64,000 nt of DNA from Cryptomeria japonica (GCF_030272615.1 NC_081415.1:266855425-266919424); one strand, 5' to 3'. Positions 1 to 12,587 are shown, numbered from the stretch's first letter. Notes: a model not told the origin generated them from the sequence alone. Program-made: numbers and translations.

Positions 1-928
1 TTTGATAAGTGGTATTGGTGAAGCTATTACAAATGATTCTATATTGATCATTGTGCATAGTTTTGATGATCTACATTGGTCGTTGTGCATAGTTTTAGAT
101 TTTTGTTTATCCAGTGGTGTTCTTCGTGATATGAGACCTATTTGGTGGTGTAGCATGTTGCGGTTGATTTTGGAGTTGATGCCAGTGGTGTTGCGTGTTT
201 GATAATTTGGTTTAGGTACATGTTATGTCATGCATATCATTATATTGGTCTGGTGGTCAATCTTTGTATCGTCTGATGTAATTTTGTAATTGAGAGTTGA
301 GGGTTTGGTCGACCTTGTTGTCAAGGTTGATGATTGATATATAGATGGTATAGTCATAAAAATTTGGTGTCGATGAAGTGTCTACATTATTAGAGAATGG
401 TAAAGGTGTGAACAAGAAAATACATCCTTCGGCATTGTGATTGAGTGAAGATTGAAGTGTTGCTGAGTAGACAAATGTGCTTAACCAGAACTGTCATCAG
501 GTATTTGCAGATGCTATTCTTTCAATTCATTTGATTTTGGATTGTTGTCCAAATATTTTGTAAGTCAATGAGACTTCCTTTTAAGGTAGTGAAGCTTCCT
601 TGAGGGTTGTAGCCTTTCAAGTTATTGTATTTTGAGCAGTGAGCTCTAGGCAGTGAGCTTGAATTAATGTGCATTCCCCATTGTAATTGTTTTCACATAC
701 TACTATAGAGTATCATCTTATTGTGGGTAGGTTCCCACCGTGGTTTTTACCTTAACCGAATTTTCCCTATCAAAATCTTGGTGTTGTGTGTTGTGCTATC
801 AATTTGTTTATCTTTGTTGTTGTTGCACTTAATCAGATTTGCATTTCAGGTTAAGTTTTGATAATCCAGTGAAAACTGATTCAACCCCCCCCCCCCCTCT
901 CATTTTTATTTCATTTTTGTTGCCAGCA
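1..928 (+). repeat. 5' LTR of copia-1 (3' portion only)
   Basis: Bases 1-928 align with 5916-6848 of the 3' LTR, including the TATATAGATGG segment, the shared GTGGTTTTTACCTTAACC stretch and the C-rich end. A run of 13 C residues near 886 is shorter and interrupted in the 3' LTR. The first roughly 420 bases of the LTR lie left of the window. Confidence 0.93.
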
Positions 929-930
929 AT

Positions 931-942
931 TGGTATCAAAGC
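931..942 (+). promoter_or_regulatory. Primer binding site of copia-1 (initiator Met tRNA type)
   Basis: TGGTATCAAAGC lies two bases after the LTR end. It differs by one base from TGGTATCAGAGC, the usual plant initiator-Met primer site, which occurs intact in gypsy-1 and gypsy-2. Confidence 0.85.
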
Positions 943-984
943 TACATCCTCCAGAAGAATATTGACCACTTGAGGAGATCCGAG

Positions 985-1947
985 ATGGCAACTGGAATTG
1001 TTATCTTTAAGAAGAAGAGTCTAAGATTTGATGGAAGTAACTATTCTATATGGAAGAACCTGATGGAGGTGCACTTGTAATGTCTTGGAGAGGATTATTG
1101 GAAGATTACAAAGGATGTCTATTATGTTCCTCAGAATGGATCAGTTACTATTGTTGAGATCAAGGATGCTAAAAATAAAATTAGAGCTAAGGAAGCATTG
1201 CTGAGTGCCCTGATTGATTTTGAGATGACTAATGTGATGGGACTTCAGACTACACATGAGATCTGGGAGAAGCTTGAGACCTTGTATGAAGGAGATAAAC
1301 AAGTCAAAGTTGCTAAGTTGCAAAGTTTGAAAGGAAAGTATGAGATGCTCAAGATGGGAGAAGATGAGAACATATCAACCTTCATGGCTAAGGTGAATGA
1401 CCTTGTCCTAGGTATCAGATGTGTTGGTGGAACCCTTGAAGAAGATGAAATTTTTGCTAAGGTGCTAAGATCATTTCCTTATGCTTACAAACATAAGGTA
1501 GTTGTTATTAATGAGATTCAAAGTGTAATAATTGTGACAAAAGATATGTTGGTTGGAAAGATTGTTGCATTTGAACTGAGCAAATTTGGTGAATCACATG
1601 GAAATTCTGAGACAACATTTAGAGCATATGTTTCTGAAAAGTAGAAGTATGATCTAGAAGAATGCAGAATATCCAGATATGAAAGAGAGAGAAGAGAGGT
1701 GGAAGAGAATGGAAGAGAATTGGATGAGCTTGAAGCATTGATTGCCCGGTGATTGCCTAAAGAAGCTTGTAAGTATGATGGAAAATTGCCTCTGAAATGT
1801 TTCTCTTGCAATAAGATAGGACATTTTGCTTCTAGGTGCTCAGAGAGAATGTCTAAATACGATAGGCATGATAAATTTGATAAGCATGATAGGAATGATA
1901 GATATGAGAAGCACGAGAAGTTTGATAAGCCTTACAAGCCTAACTAG
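985..1947 (+). pseudogene. gag: copia-1 gag (capsid and nucleocapsid)
   Basis: One reading frame starts at ATG 985, the first ATG after the primer site, and runs in phase through to the protease. It begins with the FDGSNYSIWK motif typical of copia Gag and continues through a UBN2-type capsid domain, with KVAKLQSLKGKYEML at about codons 105-120. A CCHC zinc knuckle (CFSCNKIGHFASRC) sits at 1798-1839. The protein would package the element RNA. In-frame stops occur at 1078, 1642, about 1750 and 1945. Most are explained by CAG-to-TAG or CGA-to-TGA changes at expected Gln or Arg positions. A D/K/H-rich stretch of repeated DR/DK/HDK pairs follows the knuckle. Identification is firm; the copy is inactive. 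Confidence 0.9.
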
Positions 1948-2340
1948 AAGTATAAACATCAGAAGAATTGTTATTATGTTGTTGGTGAAGATGTTATAGA
2001 TGAAGAATCAGAAGGAGATGAAATTGTGTTTATTTCTATTAAGGAAGATGGATCGATACCTATGAATTACACAAGATGCACTATTGAGGAGAAAGCTTTA
2101 TCTACTAAAGTTGAAGAGAAAGATGAATGGGTGATTGACAACGATTGTTCACATCATATGACTAGTGATAAAAGAAAATTTGTGAGTATGGATAAGTATG
2201 ATGGTGGAGTAGTAAGATTTGGAGATGACAAAGCCTATATGATCCATGGTAGAGGTTTTTTTTCCTTTGATGGTAAGCATAACACTGATGATGTCTTGTA
2301 TTTTGAAGGTTTGAAGCATAATATTTTAAGTATTGGATAG
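1948..2340 (+). pseudogene. pro: copia-1 aspartic protease
   Basis: The frame continues directly from gag. The copia protease signature appears as WVIDNDCSHHMTSDK near 2128-2172. In the family the catalytic triplet reads D-S-G; here it reads D-N-D, so the active site is damaged even though the flanking C-S-x-H-M-T is conserved. The later GRGFFSFDG and VLYFEGLKHNILSIG strings match the usual protease end. A TAG at 2338 sits where copia proteins have Gln. The enzyme would cut the Gag-Pol polyprotein inside the virus-like particle. Confidence 0.88.
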
Positions 2341-3590
2341 ATGGTTGACAAAGGTTATGAATCGCAATTCAAGAATGGAAAATGCAATATCCTAAATGCC
2401 TTCGGTATAGAGATTTCATTAGGAACTAAGACTGAAGGTAATATCTTTCATTTGGATTTCAGTGAGAAAATTTGCTTGATTGCTTAGATTGATGAAAGTT
2501 GGTTATGGCATAGGAGAATGTGTCATGTTAATTTTGACTCAATGATTAAGATCAATTATACTCAAGATGTTAGAGATTTGCCTAAAATTATTAAGCCTGC
2601 TAATCTGGTATATAAGGAATGTCAAATGGGAAAGAAAACAAGAATTTCTTTCAAAATTAAGTAGTATTCATCTAATGGATTGCTAGATCTTGTGCATACT
2701 AACCTATGTGGACCTACAAGTATAAGAAGTGTACAGGCTGATGGATATTTCATGTTACTGATTGATTATTATTCTAGAATGATGTGGGTTGCATTTTTTA
2801 GGGAAATCAAAGGCATTAGACAAATTCAAGATATTCAAAGCAAAGGTTGAGACTGAGACAGGATTGAAGCTGAAATATTCAAGATTTGAAAGAGGAGGAG
2901 AATTTTGTTGTGGTGAGTTTAACTCATTCTGTGAGAAGCATGTAATCAGAAGACAATTATCTACTCCTAGAACCCCATAGCAGAATGGAGTTCTTGAAAG
3001 GAAGAACATAACTATATTGGATGTTGCAAGGACTATTCTGATTGAAGGGAATGTTTTGAGATTCTATTGGAGAGAAGTTGTTAGCACTACCGTTTACACA
3101 TTCAACCGAGTGCATATAAAAGGTGATATCGATAAGACTCCTTATGAGCTATGGTTTGGTCATGTTCCTACTATGAGATATCTTAGAATTTTTGAAAGCA
3201 AGTGTTATATCAAGAGAGATGAGGATATAGGAAAGTTTGATGCAAGAAGTGATGAAGGAATTTTCTTGGGATATTCAACAAAGAGAAAAGCATACAGGTG
3301 CTACAATAAGAGACTGAGAAAGATAGTGGAAAGTGAAAATGTGAAGGTTGATGATAATTATGGAAAAGAAATTAGAGCATGCGGATATGATGATGATCAG
3401 AATGTTGTCTTAAAGAAAATTCAGACAGAAGAATTGAAGCAGGATGATCCGGTAGAGATAGTTAATCTGGATATTGCTGATGTTGGTGAAGAGGTGCAGG
3501 AACCTAAAAATCAGAATAATCAGAAGACTCTGAGGTATGTAAGATTGAATCATTCTAAAAATCAGATCATTGGTGATAAAAATAAAGGCA
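2341..3590 (+). pseudogene. int: copia-1 integrase (with GAG-pre-integrase zinc domain)
   Basis: The GAG-pre-integrase motif WLWHRRMCHVNFDSM occurs near 2503, followed by a CxxG-type half site and the catalytic core. The first catalytic acidic position, normally HTDLCGP, reads HTNLCGP, so a catalytic Asp is lost. A +1 frameshift falls in the T-run near 2795-2800; downstream the frame is 2 instead of 1. ERGGEF, then PRTP-stop-QNG and LERKN, mark the rest of the core. The stop before QNG is a CAG-to-TAG change. The C-terminal part carries the usual GKFDARSDEGIFLGYS block near 3230. Function would be strand transfer of the cDNA into the genome. Confidence 0.9.
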
Positions 3591-5180
3591 TAATGACTAG
3601 AAGAAGGCTAGTTGCTGAAGAGGTATGTTTGATTTCTAAAATTGAACCTAAAGATGTTGTTGAAGCCTACAAAGATGAAAATTGGATAAAGGATATGGAA
3701 CAAGAATTGAATTAGATTGAAAAGAATAACACATGGGAACTTGTGCCTAGACCTAAAGACAAGAATGTGATTAGTACTAAATGGGTATTTAGGAACAGAT
3801 TTAATGAAGCTGGTGAAGTTGTCAGAAATAAAGTAAGACTAGTATGCAAAGGATATTCACGAAAGGAAGGAATTGATTATGAGGATACTTTTGCTTCAGT
3901 AGCTAGACTTGAAGCTGTTAGACTATTGCTTGCATATGCTTCTTATAAGGATTTCAAAGTATATTAAATGGATGTCAAGTTAGCCTTTTTGAAAGGTGAT
4001 CTTGAGGAAGAAGTTTACATTGAGCAACCTGATGTATTTTCATTATTAGATGATGAAGACATGGTATGCAAACTTAAGAAAGCTCTTTATGAACTGAAAC
4101 AAGCCCCTAGAGCCTGGTATGCTAGATTGGATAAGTATTTACTGAAATTGGAATTTAATAAAGGTACTGTTGATAATAATCTATATTTAAAGATTGAGAA
4201 TGATAACATTTTGATTGTTGAAGTTTTTGTTGATGACATTTTTTTTGGAGGAGATGATGACTTGAGTATGAAGTTTTCTGGTGATATGCATAAAGAATTT
4301 GAGATGTATATGATAGGAGAAATAAAAATTTTCTTATGTTTCACAGGTTGGAAAAGGTATTTTTATATCTCAAGCTAAATATGTGAAGGAATTGTTGAAG
4401 AAGTTTGGGCTAGAAGATTCTAAACTGGTTGAAACTCCTATGGTGATTGGCTACAAATTGTCTAAGAATGATGAATCTCTAGAAGCTAATCAGACCTTGT
4501 ATAGATCTATGGTTGGTGGACTGCTATACCTGACTCAAACTAGACCTGTCATTATGCATGGTGTGTGCATGGCTACTAGATATCAAGCTGATCCAAAAGA
4601 GAGTCATGTCACTGTTGTAAAGAAGATATTCAGATATCTAAAAGGGACTGTGGATTATGGTTTATGGTATCCAAGGAATGATGATTTCATGTTATGTGCT
4701 TACACTAATGTTAATTGGGTTGGTGATGTTGATGAACAGAAGATTACCTCTGGTGGTGCATTCTTTTTGGGTAATAAATTGGTTTCATGGACAAGTAAGA
4801 AACAAGATTCGATTTCCCTATCTACTGTTGAAGTTGAGTATATTACTGCTGTTAGATACCGCACTCGGGTAGTTTGGATGAAACAAATGTTGAAGGATAT
4901 CAAAGTTGTCTATGATGAGCCTACTATCATATATTATGATAATTCCAGTGCTATTAATATTTCAAAGAACCCAGTGCAACATTCAAAGACTAAACATGTA
5001 TCAATCAAGTATCATTTCTTAAGAGAAAAAGTCAATGAAGAGGAAGTAAAGTTAGAGTATGTGCCTACAAAGGAAAAAATTGCTGTTATTTTCACCAAGC
5101 ATTTTCCTACAAATACATTTGTCTATTTGAGAGGCAAGTTAGGGGTATCTACCCCTCCTAATGGAAACGAGATGCATTGA
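3591..5180 (+). pseudogene. copia-1 reverse transcriptase and RNase H
   Basis: This is a RVT_2-type RT: NTWELVPRP, then MDVKLAFLKGDLEEEVY, ALYELKQAPRAWY and the catalytic FVDDIFFGG near 4225-4251. Stops fall at 3713 and 3965, both at expected Gln codons. A frameshift near 4340 moves the RNase H part (from about 4379) into frame 3. RNase H keeps VSWTSKKQDSISLSTVEVEY and NPVQHSKTKH, but the first catalytic Asp (family YADxDWAGD) has become YTNVNWVGD. The end at TGA 5178 lies 316 bases before the 3' LTR, normal for the family. Confidence 0.92.
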
Positions 5181-5496
5181 GTTGCATCAATCCGGTGGAC
5201 TTCATAGTCTTATATTTTTGTCTGGATTGATGAGTTTATGCTACTCCTCTGATGAAGTAGTATGTTTTTGGTTCAGTTGAGTTGGTTATAATCATGATTT
5301 GATTATTCTAAGGGGGAGAGTAAGTTTGGTTTTCTATTTTGAGAACCTTTTTCATTGATGTCAAAGGGGGAGAGAAAACATGTGAAAAACCGTCTTATTT
5401 GCTTGATCTTAGGGGGAGTTTGTTGGAGATGTTTTCTTTCTTTGCATTGATTGTTTTTCATATCCATATGTTGCCATCAATACCAAAGGGGGAGAT
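5181..5496 (+). other. copia-1 3' untranslated region with four polypurine-like tracts
   Basis: Four copies of an (A)AGGGGGAG core occur near 5311, 5366, 5412 and 5487. The last directly abuts the 3' LTR, the normal position for the plus-strand primer. The third is followed by TTTGTTGGAGATG, which resembles the true LTR start TGTTGGACATTG. The segment therefore looks like a partly reiterated PPT/LTR junction. Confidence 0.8.
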
Positions 5497-6848
5497 TGTT
5501 GGACATTGTTTTTGCTAGGATATGTTGTTGTCATTGATGTCAACATATTCATGTGATTTATTGCTCTGGTGGTTGTAGATTGGTTTATTATGATCATGGT
5601 TCGGTATATGGAGTATTTATAGTATCATTATATCTTTTTGTATTGGTTTCAGTGATCTGGGAGCTTAATTGGTCATATCATATTATCCGGTTTACAGTTT
5701 GGTTCTTCTGATTAGTGCTTTACAGAGTTCGGTATTTCCTCTGGTCTATTCCGATGTGATCAGATCTTGAGTTCTATTTTTGGGAGATTGTTTGGGATGT
5801 TCATGTGTATCTTCATTTCAAATGGATCGTGATTTGGTGCTCCACAAGTTACCTTTCCTCATGGCAGTTGTTGTTGTTTGAGTGTTCTTGAGTTTTAGAT
5901 GTTGATTGATGAGGATTTGATAAGTGGTGTTGGTGCAGCTGTTACAGATGATTCTAATGTGCTTTCTGGTGTTTCCTAATTATGTCCTATTTGTTTTGAT
6001 GATCTACATTGATCGTTGCATGCATAGTTTTAGTGTTTTGTTTATCCAGTGGTGTTCTTCATGATATGAGACCTATTTGGTGGTGTAACATATTGTGATT
6101 GATCTTGGAGTTGATTCCAATGGTGTTGCATGTTTGAGCATTTCATTTAGGTCCATGTTATGTCATGTATATCATTATATTGGTTTGGTGGTCGATCTTT
6201 GTATCGTGTGATGTAATTTTGTAATTGAGAGTTGAGGGTTTGGCCAACCTTGTTGTCAAGGTTGATGATCGATATATATATAGATGGTATAGTCATGAAA
6301 ATTTGGTGTCGATGAAGTGTCTACATTATTAGAGAATGGTAAAGGTGCGAACAACAGAATACATCCTTTGGCATTATGATTGAGCAAAGATTGAAGTGTT
6401 ACTGAGCAGACAAATATGCTTAACTGAAACTGTCATCAAGCATTTGCAGATGTTATTCTTTCAGTTCATTTGATTCTGAATTGTTGTTCAAATATTTTCT
6501 AAGTTAGTGAGACTTCCTTGTAAGGTAGTGAAGCTTCCCTGAGGGTTGTAGTCTATTGGGTTATTGTGTTTTGAGCAGTGATCCTGAATGCATGTGCATT
6601 CCCCATTGTAATCATTTTTACATATTACTATAGAGCATCATCTTATTATGGGTAGGTTCCCATCGTGGTTTATCCCTTAACCAGGTTTTCCATGTCAAAA
6701 TCTTGGTATTGTGTATTGTGCTATCAATTTGTTTATCTTTGTTGTTGTTGCAGTTAATCAGATTTTCATTTGAGGTTAAATTTTAATAATCCAGTGAAAA
6801 CAAATTCACCCCACCTCTCTTAGGTTTCCTTCATTGTTATTTCCAACA
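5497..6848 (+). repeat. 3' LTR of copia-1 (complete, 1352 bp)
   Basis: Starts TGTTGGACATTG right after the purine tract and ends TTCCAACA, giving inverted termini. A TATATATATAGATGG segment near 6274 is a plausible TATA region. Bases 5916-6848 match the 5' LTR remnant at 1-928 with scattered transitions and small indels. Confidence 0.93.
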
Positions 6849-6951
6849 ATAACAACATTATGAGGATATATAATTCATATATTAATTCTGAGATTCATTC
6901 ATAAATGTAAGAAGCATACAATAGATCTTATAAAACAATGATACCTAAATC

Positions 6952-6982
<31 letters not shown>

Positions 6983-7360
6983 ATTTACATACTTGTATCA
7001 CTGTATTCAACAAATCTCAAGCACATTATAAATATAATAATATATAGTATTGCATACCAAAAATAATTATAATACTCATAAATAAAGAATCATGCAGCTG
7101 GGGGAAAGACTATAAACAAAGAGAAAACTGACATGGGAAATATTGATGCCTCTAGAATACAATTTTGATTACTACTATTACAGAGCAAGGACACCATTGA
7201 TAAGCCAAATGGTTGAGAGAAAATGAAATAATGATCTCAATTAGTTAGAAGCTAAGGACCCACGGAACCTAAGAGAGATTACAACTTTGACGATACGAAA
7301 GGCATGTCGAACAACTAGTTGATGAATACATCCTTGCTCACCGATTTTAGTAATCAGTAA
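6849..7360 (-). repeat. LARD 3' LTR, segment between copia-1 and the Tat-like element
   Basis: Aligns with 47450-47915 of the intact LTR (shared CATTATGAGGA, GAGCAAGGACACC and TAAGAGAGATTACA). A local TA/GT microsatellite near 6950-6980 differs between copies. It ends with AGTAA, the left target duplication of the Tat-like element. Confidence 0.88.
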
Positions 7361-8587
7361 TGTAATATGGTGAACAATGATGAGGGGAGATTAAGTGGAA
7401 AGCTTTACTCCCCTCAAAATAGGGATAAAGTTTCACAAAGGATTCCCTTCAATTTTTCACACATTACATTCAAAAGAGGGGTTGAATTCACTAGATCGCC
7501 AATGGTAAGAAATTGAATACTAAGTGAATTGCAGTAAATTTAGAAGGTATTAGGAAAGTAAATTAACCCTCTTTTGTAATAGACTAGTTGAATTAAGCAA
7601 ATTAAGACTAAGTGCATAAATGACAAAGAAACAATTATATCTTGAGATAGAGATGCAAGATGAAGCTATGCACCTGTGATTAGTAGTAGAAAGTCGAGAC
7701 AAAGCTTCCCTACAAATCTGAGCAAAATTTGCAGGGACCATGAGTAAGTTATGTACGGTACTCCAAAAAATCCGTGTGTCAAAAAGGGTTTTTCCATCTC
7801 TAAAAAATGAATCCTAAACCTACAATTACAGTCACGCACTTGCAACCTACACACATAAAAGAGAGGGAAATGTTGTTGGGATTGGGGTTTGCCTTCAGGT
7901 CAAACCCCATTTTGGAATTAACCAAGTGGTTGTAAAATACTACAAGTAAATGAAAGGAAATATCTAAAGTAAAATCCACCTCAAGAAGGGGATGTAATTG
8001 AGATGTTGATACCTTTGCAGATGAATTTGCTTGAATGGATATGTGAAATAGGATGTCTTGAATGTTGATATAAATCTCCTCTTCAATGGTTGAATCCTTG
8101 TCTTGAATGCAACACCTAGCCTTGAAAGGAGACTTAAAATGCTCAATGCTTGAATGAATGCTTGAATTTTTGAATGCGTGAATGCTTGCACTTGATTTCT
8201 CTTATTGCTTATTTTTGCTTTTGATCAACTTTGCTTCTGCGAATAGGATTTAAGTGCTCCTTATATACTTGCCAATTAGGGGTGTTTAGGTAATTTACTG
8301 TCTTAGGTCGACATAGGAAGACTTTTCCCGCTCAATAATTGATAAAATGAATGCAAGGGGGGCACCAAAGGGGGCCCAAACTAGGGCTAGGGCAAGGGCA
8401 CCACGTCCCTGTCCTGCCCTGATTTAGGATAGGTAGCAGCAAAAGGCAGTGCAATATGATGAAAAAATGCAAGTTATTGATGGCATGAGCATGTTTTGGG
8501 TCTCTAATCATGCTTAGGGATTCGTGTGCTAATGCAAAGACCCAAATGCAGTAAAAAATTGCAAGGGCTGCAATTTTATGATGGTAC
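7361..8587 (-). repeat. 3' LTR of the Tat-like element
   Basis: Begins TGTAATATGG and ends GATGGTACA. It matches 18588-19835 throughout, including TTTACTCCCCTCAAAATAGG and the GTAAGTTATG.ACGGT segment. The opposite LTR has an extra tandem copy of a GGGGCACCACGCCCCTGTCC-type segment (near 19605-19665) that is single here, at about 8393. Confidence 0.92.
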
Positions 8588-9390
8588 ATTTAGCCCCTAC
8601 TTTAGTCAGAGTATAAGCATATGCCAATACTATCGGTAAAGTAAAAGGAGACAAGATTGAAAGACTTTCACCATGTCAAGGAGGGAAGATGCACAAATTC
8701 CCTAGTATAATAAGGATCTTACAACTTCGATTGATAAATTAAAAGGGAAGATCAAGAGAGAGAGAACCATGACTGCAAGTAGTAAGGTTCACCTCACTAT
8801 GAGTCATGAAAAGAAAAATACCAAAAATTACAAAGAAAAGCCAAAGTCCTCTAAGTAACTCCAAGTATCAGGAAGGAAAATATGAGCAGAGTGTATGACC
8901 CCACATTAAAGTGATCATGCATGCCTAATCGAAAGCAATTGCTTTAAGGTAGGATACACCTCAAAGAGAGAAAGAGAGGGAGCATGTTATCGCAAGGATT
9001 TATCCCCCAATTGAGGAATAAACCCAAGGATAATGAACACAAAACACAAAGGATGAGGTGGCTTCCTTTTCATGGGGTTAGTATGCTATATGATAACTCA
9101 TGTATATCATGTATATATATGCATAGAATAGTCCTCATCCCCAAAGAAAGGAAACCGCCTTGGAAGAAAGGGAACACATCTGTCTTTTGAGTCAACATGA
9201 AAGAGACCGAAAGAGATCTCGATGCTTTGCATCATCCTCAACTAGACATCACTATGGACAACAAATAGAAGAATAGGGATACACGTAGAAGAATGGTCAC
9301 AAAAGAGAAAGAAAGGAGAGAGGTGGAGGATCTATGGTAATGCAGCTAGTCTAGCACGACATCCACCTCCCAATCTTATTGATCATTATT
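8588..9390 (-). other. Polypurine tract and 3' untranslated region of the Tat-like element
   Basis: On the minus strand AAAGTAGGGGCTAAA (8588-8602) directly precedes the 3' LTR and is the likely plus-strand primer. The remaining 790 bases hold no supported gene. The minus strand is pyrimidine-rich near the stop at 9391, and short plus-strand ORFs here have no recognisable content. Confidence 0.65.
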
Positions 9391-10565
9391 TCAAGAAGGA
9401 GGGAAATGCGTCAGAGGAGTGACATCAAGCACATCAGATGGAGCTATCACAAGATCCAAACAAGGACTATTCTCATGTGCTAAGTCACTTTGTTCATTTC
9501 TAGGAGCTAGGATTAAGGCTTTTGAAAATTCAGCAGAAAAATATTTGTTAACATCAACATATTCATATTCACTATTAGAATCATTAGGAGCTGTATTTCC
9601 ATTATGAATAACATTTTCACCCATGTCTTCATCGAGATTTATAAAAAGAGGAGCTCTAACATGAATAGAAGTAAAACCATCACATGTTTTTTGCAACTTA
9701 TGATTTTGAGATTTAGGTTCAACGTCTTGCTTCGGAAAAAATGGATTCATGTCCATTGTTGGTGTTTTGGGAGATTGAATAGTTTGAGAAACAACTTCAT
9801 GAGCTCTAGCATGATGTTTTTGTCGATGTTCTCTCGCACAATGGTTCCATCTAGTCTTAGTTGAAGGTTGAGAAGACTGAGATATATTTGTTGAAGGAGG
9901 AATGTTCTCATCTTTGGTAGTTGGATGGTTAGGTTGAGGTCCTTTAGGTTGGACAAGAGGAGAGGTAGGTTTCTTCTCTCTATAAGAGGAAGGAGGTGGA
10001 ACTGCACCATATAAAGGAGGAATGTTTGGTGTAGGAAGGAGACCAAGTCCATCATGAGGAGGAGGTATAGGTATAAGCTTAGGAGCAATATTAGTGTTCT
10101 ATATAGGAGAAAGCATGGTTTCATCCATAGGAATAGGTTGGGAATATTCCTTAGGAGGAAGATTAGTTCTATCCGTTAGGGGAAGAAGTTCATCTTCAAA
10201 AATGATTGGAATATCAAGTGTTAGAGTTCTAGGTTACCTTAAGGATAAGATCATATCTTTCTTCCATTTGTGATAAGATTGAAAGAGAGCTTCACTTCTT
10301 AGTGGAAGAGATCCAAATTGTTGAGGCCAAAAGTAATCAATAGGAACACCCGGGCTTCTTTTGGTTGGTCGAAATAAGCTATGGTTAATAGCTATGATTT
10401 ATCCATTGTGGGGAAATTTCAAACACTTATGGATTGGAGAAGCAATAGCCTTCATGGAAGATAGACAAGGGTAGCCTAACTTCACACATAATTACTTAGA
10501 TGAAGGAATGATAACTAAGTTGGCATCTATAGATTTAGTATGAACCTCAATAGGAAGTGTAATAG
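9391..10565 (-). pseudogene. Tat-like element: protease C-terminus plus unidentified proline-rich extension
   Basis: Read on the minus strand from 10565 this continues the protease interrupted at 15154: TLPIEVH..., then a segment ending HKCLKFPHNG that matches the conserved end of Tat/Ogre-type proteases. After stops near 10490 and 10390 comes a WPQQFGSLPLR segment. A long proline- and serine-rich stretch follows (near 10120-9800), then an acidic block, EYEYVDVNKYFSAEFSKA near 9520-9575, and the terminal TAA at about 9389. Where related elements carry RT and integrase, this one carries only the extension. I do not recognise it; it could act as a Gag-associated domain. Confidence 0.65.
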
Positions 10566-11274
10566 TGTTAGGATAACTGGTGGACAACTGAGATGGGGGT
10601 GAATCAATTGTCAACAGATTATGAAACTTTAAGAAGAAAAAACCTTTTACTATAATGTGTAAACTAAATACCGGAATAGCAGATATAACAATTAAGAAGA
10701 AACATAAATCACAGAACAATTACCAACCATACACAACACACGACACCAAGAGTTGTACGTGGAAAACCTGGTAAAGGGAAAAACCACGGTGGGAAGCCTA
10801 CCCAAGGTCAGATAATACTTCTGCAGTAAGTATGTGATTACAATAAGAGGGGCATGCACATGCAGGAAGGCACACTGCCTAGAGAGCACTGCTCATCCCA
10901 AAAGGAGCCTCACTGACTACAAAAGAAATCCAGACTACAATCCAAAAAGATGAATGAATTGCAAGAATAACATCTCCTATGTCTGAGTACAATTCTAGTT
11001 AAGCTCAATACCAAAGGTCTTAAACCTCTTACACAAAGCCAATTTGATCAACTATCATCAACCAAAACCTCTACATATGATTACAACTTTATCCACACAC
11101 AGATAATCCCATAACCCACATAGCATGATCTACAAGGAGATCCTACATCATATATATACAAACCCGAGACCTAAACAATTAGGTCGGCCACCTAAAAGAT
11201 AATACAATAAATCTGTTACCCAATCTCACAAACCAATGATAAACCAAGTCATCCTAATGCCAAAACAACATGTA

Positions 11275-12587
11275 TTAGAATCTATGGGCATCTTGTTGAA
11301 GGGTATTGGATAGGTGATAAATGGAAGAACATTGAAAGTATTCACCCAGGCCTTATTAATCTCAAGAACCATCTCTCTTCTGTCTGGCTAAATAAAGAGG
11401 AAGACTCCCTTATTTGGAAATTTGATTCTAAAGGTAGCATTACTATCTGTTCTATGTATGGTGTTCTTTCCCTAGCCCTCTCTGAGAATCCTTTTTGGTC
11501 AAAATCATGGATAAAGGGTTTAATCCCTAAAATCAATTTTTTCTTTTGGACTATCCTCCAAAGCAAAATCTTGACCTTAGACAATATGAAGGGTAGAGTC
11601 TTTTCTTTCCCCAATAGATGTGTTCTTTGTCTCAAGGAGGAAGAGTCTATGGACTATTTGGAGATTCACTAATCCTTTTCTACTTCAATTTAGGAAAGAC
11701 TTCTTAAGCATTTTTGCATTGATTGGGTTTTTCCTAACAATATCAGTGATTTGTTCCAATCTTGGAATTATCACTGGGCTAACCCCTTTCTGAGATCTTT
11801 GTGGCAGCTATCTCTCCCTCACATTATGTGGGGTCTATGGAAAGAAATGAACAACCATATCTTCAGGGACACTTCTCTCACCCAGGATGTTGTTTTCCAG
11901 AAAATTCAATGGGCTATTGTGGAGAACATTGGTCTCATCAGGAATCCTTGCATTTTTGCCAACCCCATTGAAACTCTCATATTAAGTTCCTGGAATTCTG
12001 AAATATGTTGGTAGTCTAGAGCCCACTCAAAATAAAAGACTCAAAGCTAGATGGCACACACCCCACATGGTTGGCTCAAAGTCAACTTTGATGGTGCTGC
12101 AAAAGGCAATCCTAGTCCTGCAGGATGTGGTGCTATCCTCGGAGATGAAAATGGTAACTATAAGGAAATGATAGTTGTTCCTATAGGGATCTAGACTAAC
12201 CACAAGGCAAAAGAAATGGCGGCACTCCAAGGTATTCTCCTAGCCAAAAGATGGAATTGTCCCAATCTATGGATAGAAGGGGATTCTAATAACATCATCA
12301 AATGCCTTAAGGGAACCTCAAAGCCTTCATGTACTATCAATAACATAATAAAGGTTGCTAGAGACCTCATCAATACTTTTGAGAAATGCTTCATATCTCA
12401 CATCTATCGTGAAGTTAATGGTTCTTCTGATCGGGCAGCCAACGTGGCGGTCATCCAAGACAAAATGATTACATGGAAGGGTGAAGAACACATCCCTGAT
12501 AAGGTCAAATCAATCATTTTTAAGGATCGATACAATAGTACCCCAAAGATCATAAAAAAACAAAGCAATGATGAAATGGATTAAAAG
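11275..12587 (+). pseudogene. LINE ORF2 fragment: RT zinc-binding domain and RNase H
   Basis: The fragment starts within the zf-RVT module that follows plant L1 reverse transcriptases: FDSKGSITICSMYG, then PKINFFFWTILQSKILTLDN and RCVLCLKEEES near 11420-11650. After a frame break near 11660-11750, LWQLSLPHIMWGLWKE leads to a type-1 RNase H. RNase H has FDGAAKGNPSPAGCGAI near 12088 (catalytic Asp), a KAKEMAALQ Glu and IEGDSNNIIK (second Asp) near 12272. Stops are at about 12013, 12047 and 12192. RNase H removes RNA from the first-strand hybrid. The ORF ends at TAA 12585, 148 bases before the next ORF. Confidence 0.9.

Larger units (their letters stand above)
1..6848 (+). mobile_element. Ty1/copia LTR retrotransposon (copia-1), 5' LTR truncated by window edge
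   Basis: Order on the plus strand is partial LTR, initiator-Met-type primer site, gag, protease, integrase, RT, RNase H, polypurine tracts, LTR. Integrase before RT is the defining copia order. The LTR termini are TGTTGGA and TCCAACA. The sequence from 6849 onward matches 47450 onward in the other LARD LTR copy, so copia-1 jumped into that LTR; ATAAC at 6849-6853 is the likely right target duplication, and its partner lies outside the window. The coding region has about ten stops and two frameshifts, so the copy is dead. Confidence 0.95.

Noticed and set aside
9419-9864. Plus-strand ORFs of 62 and 86 codons
   Set aside because: Antisense to the Tat-like extension, whose frame shows biased composition and continuity with protease.
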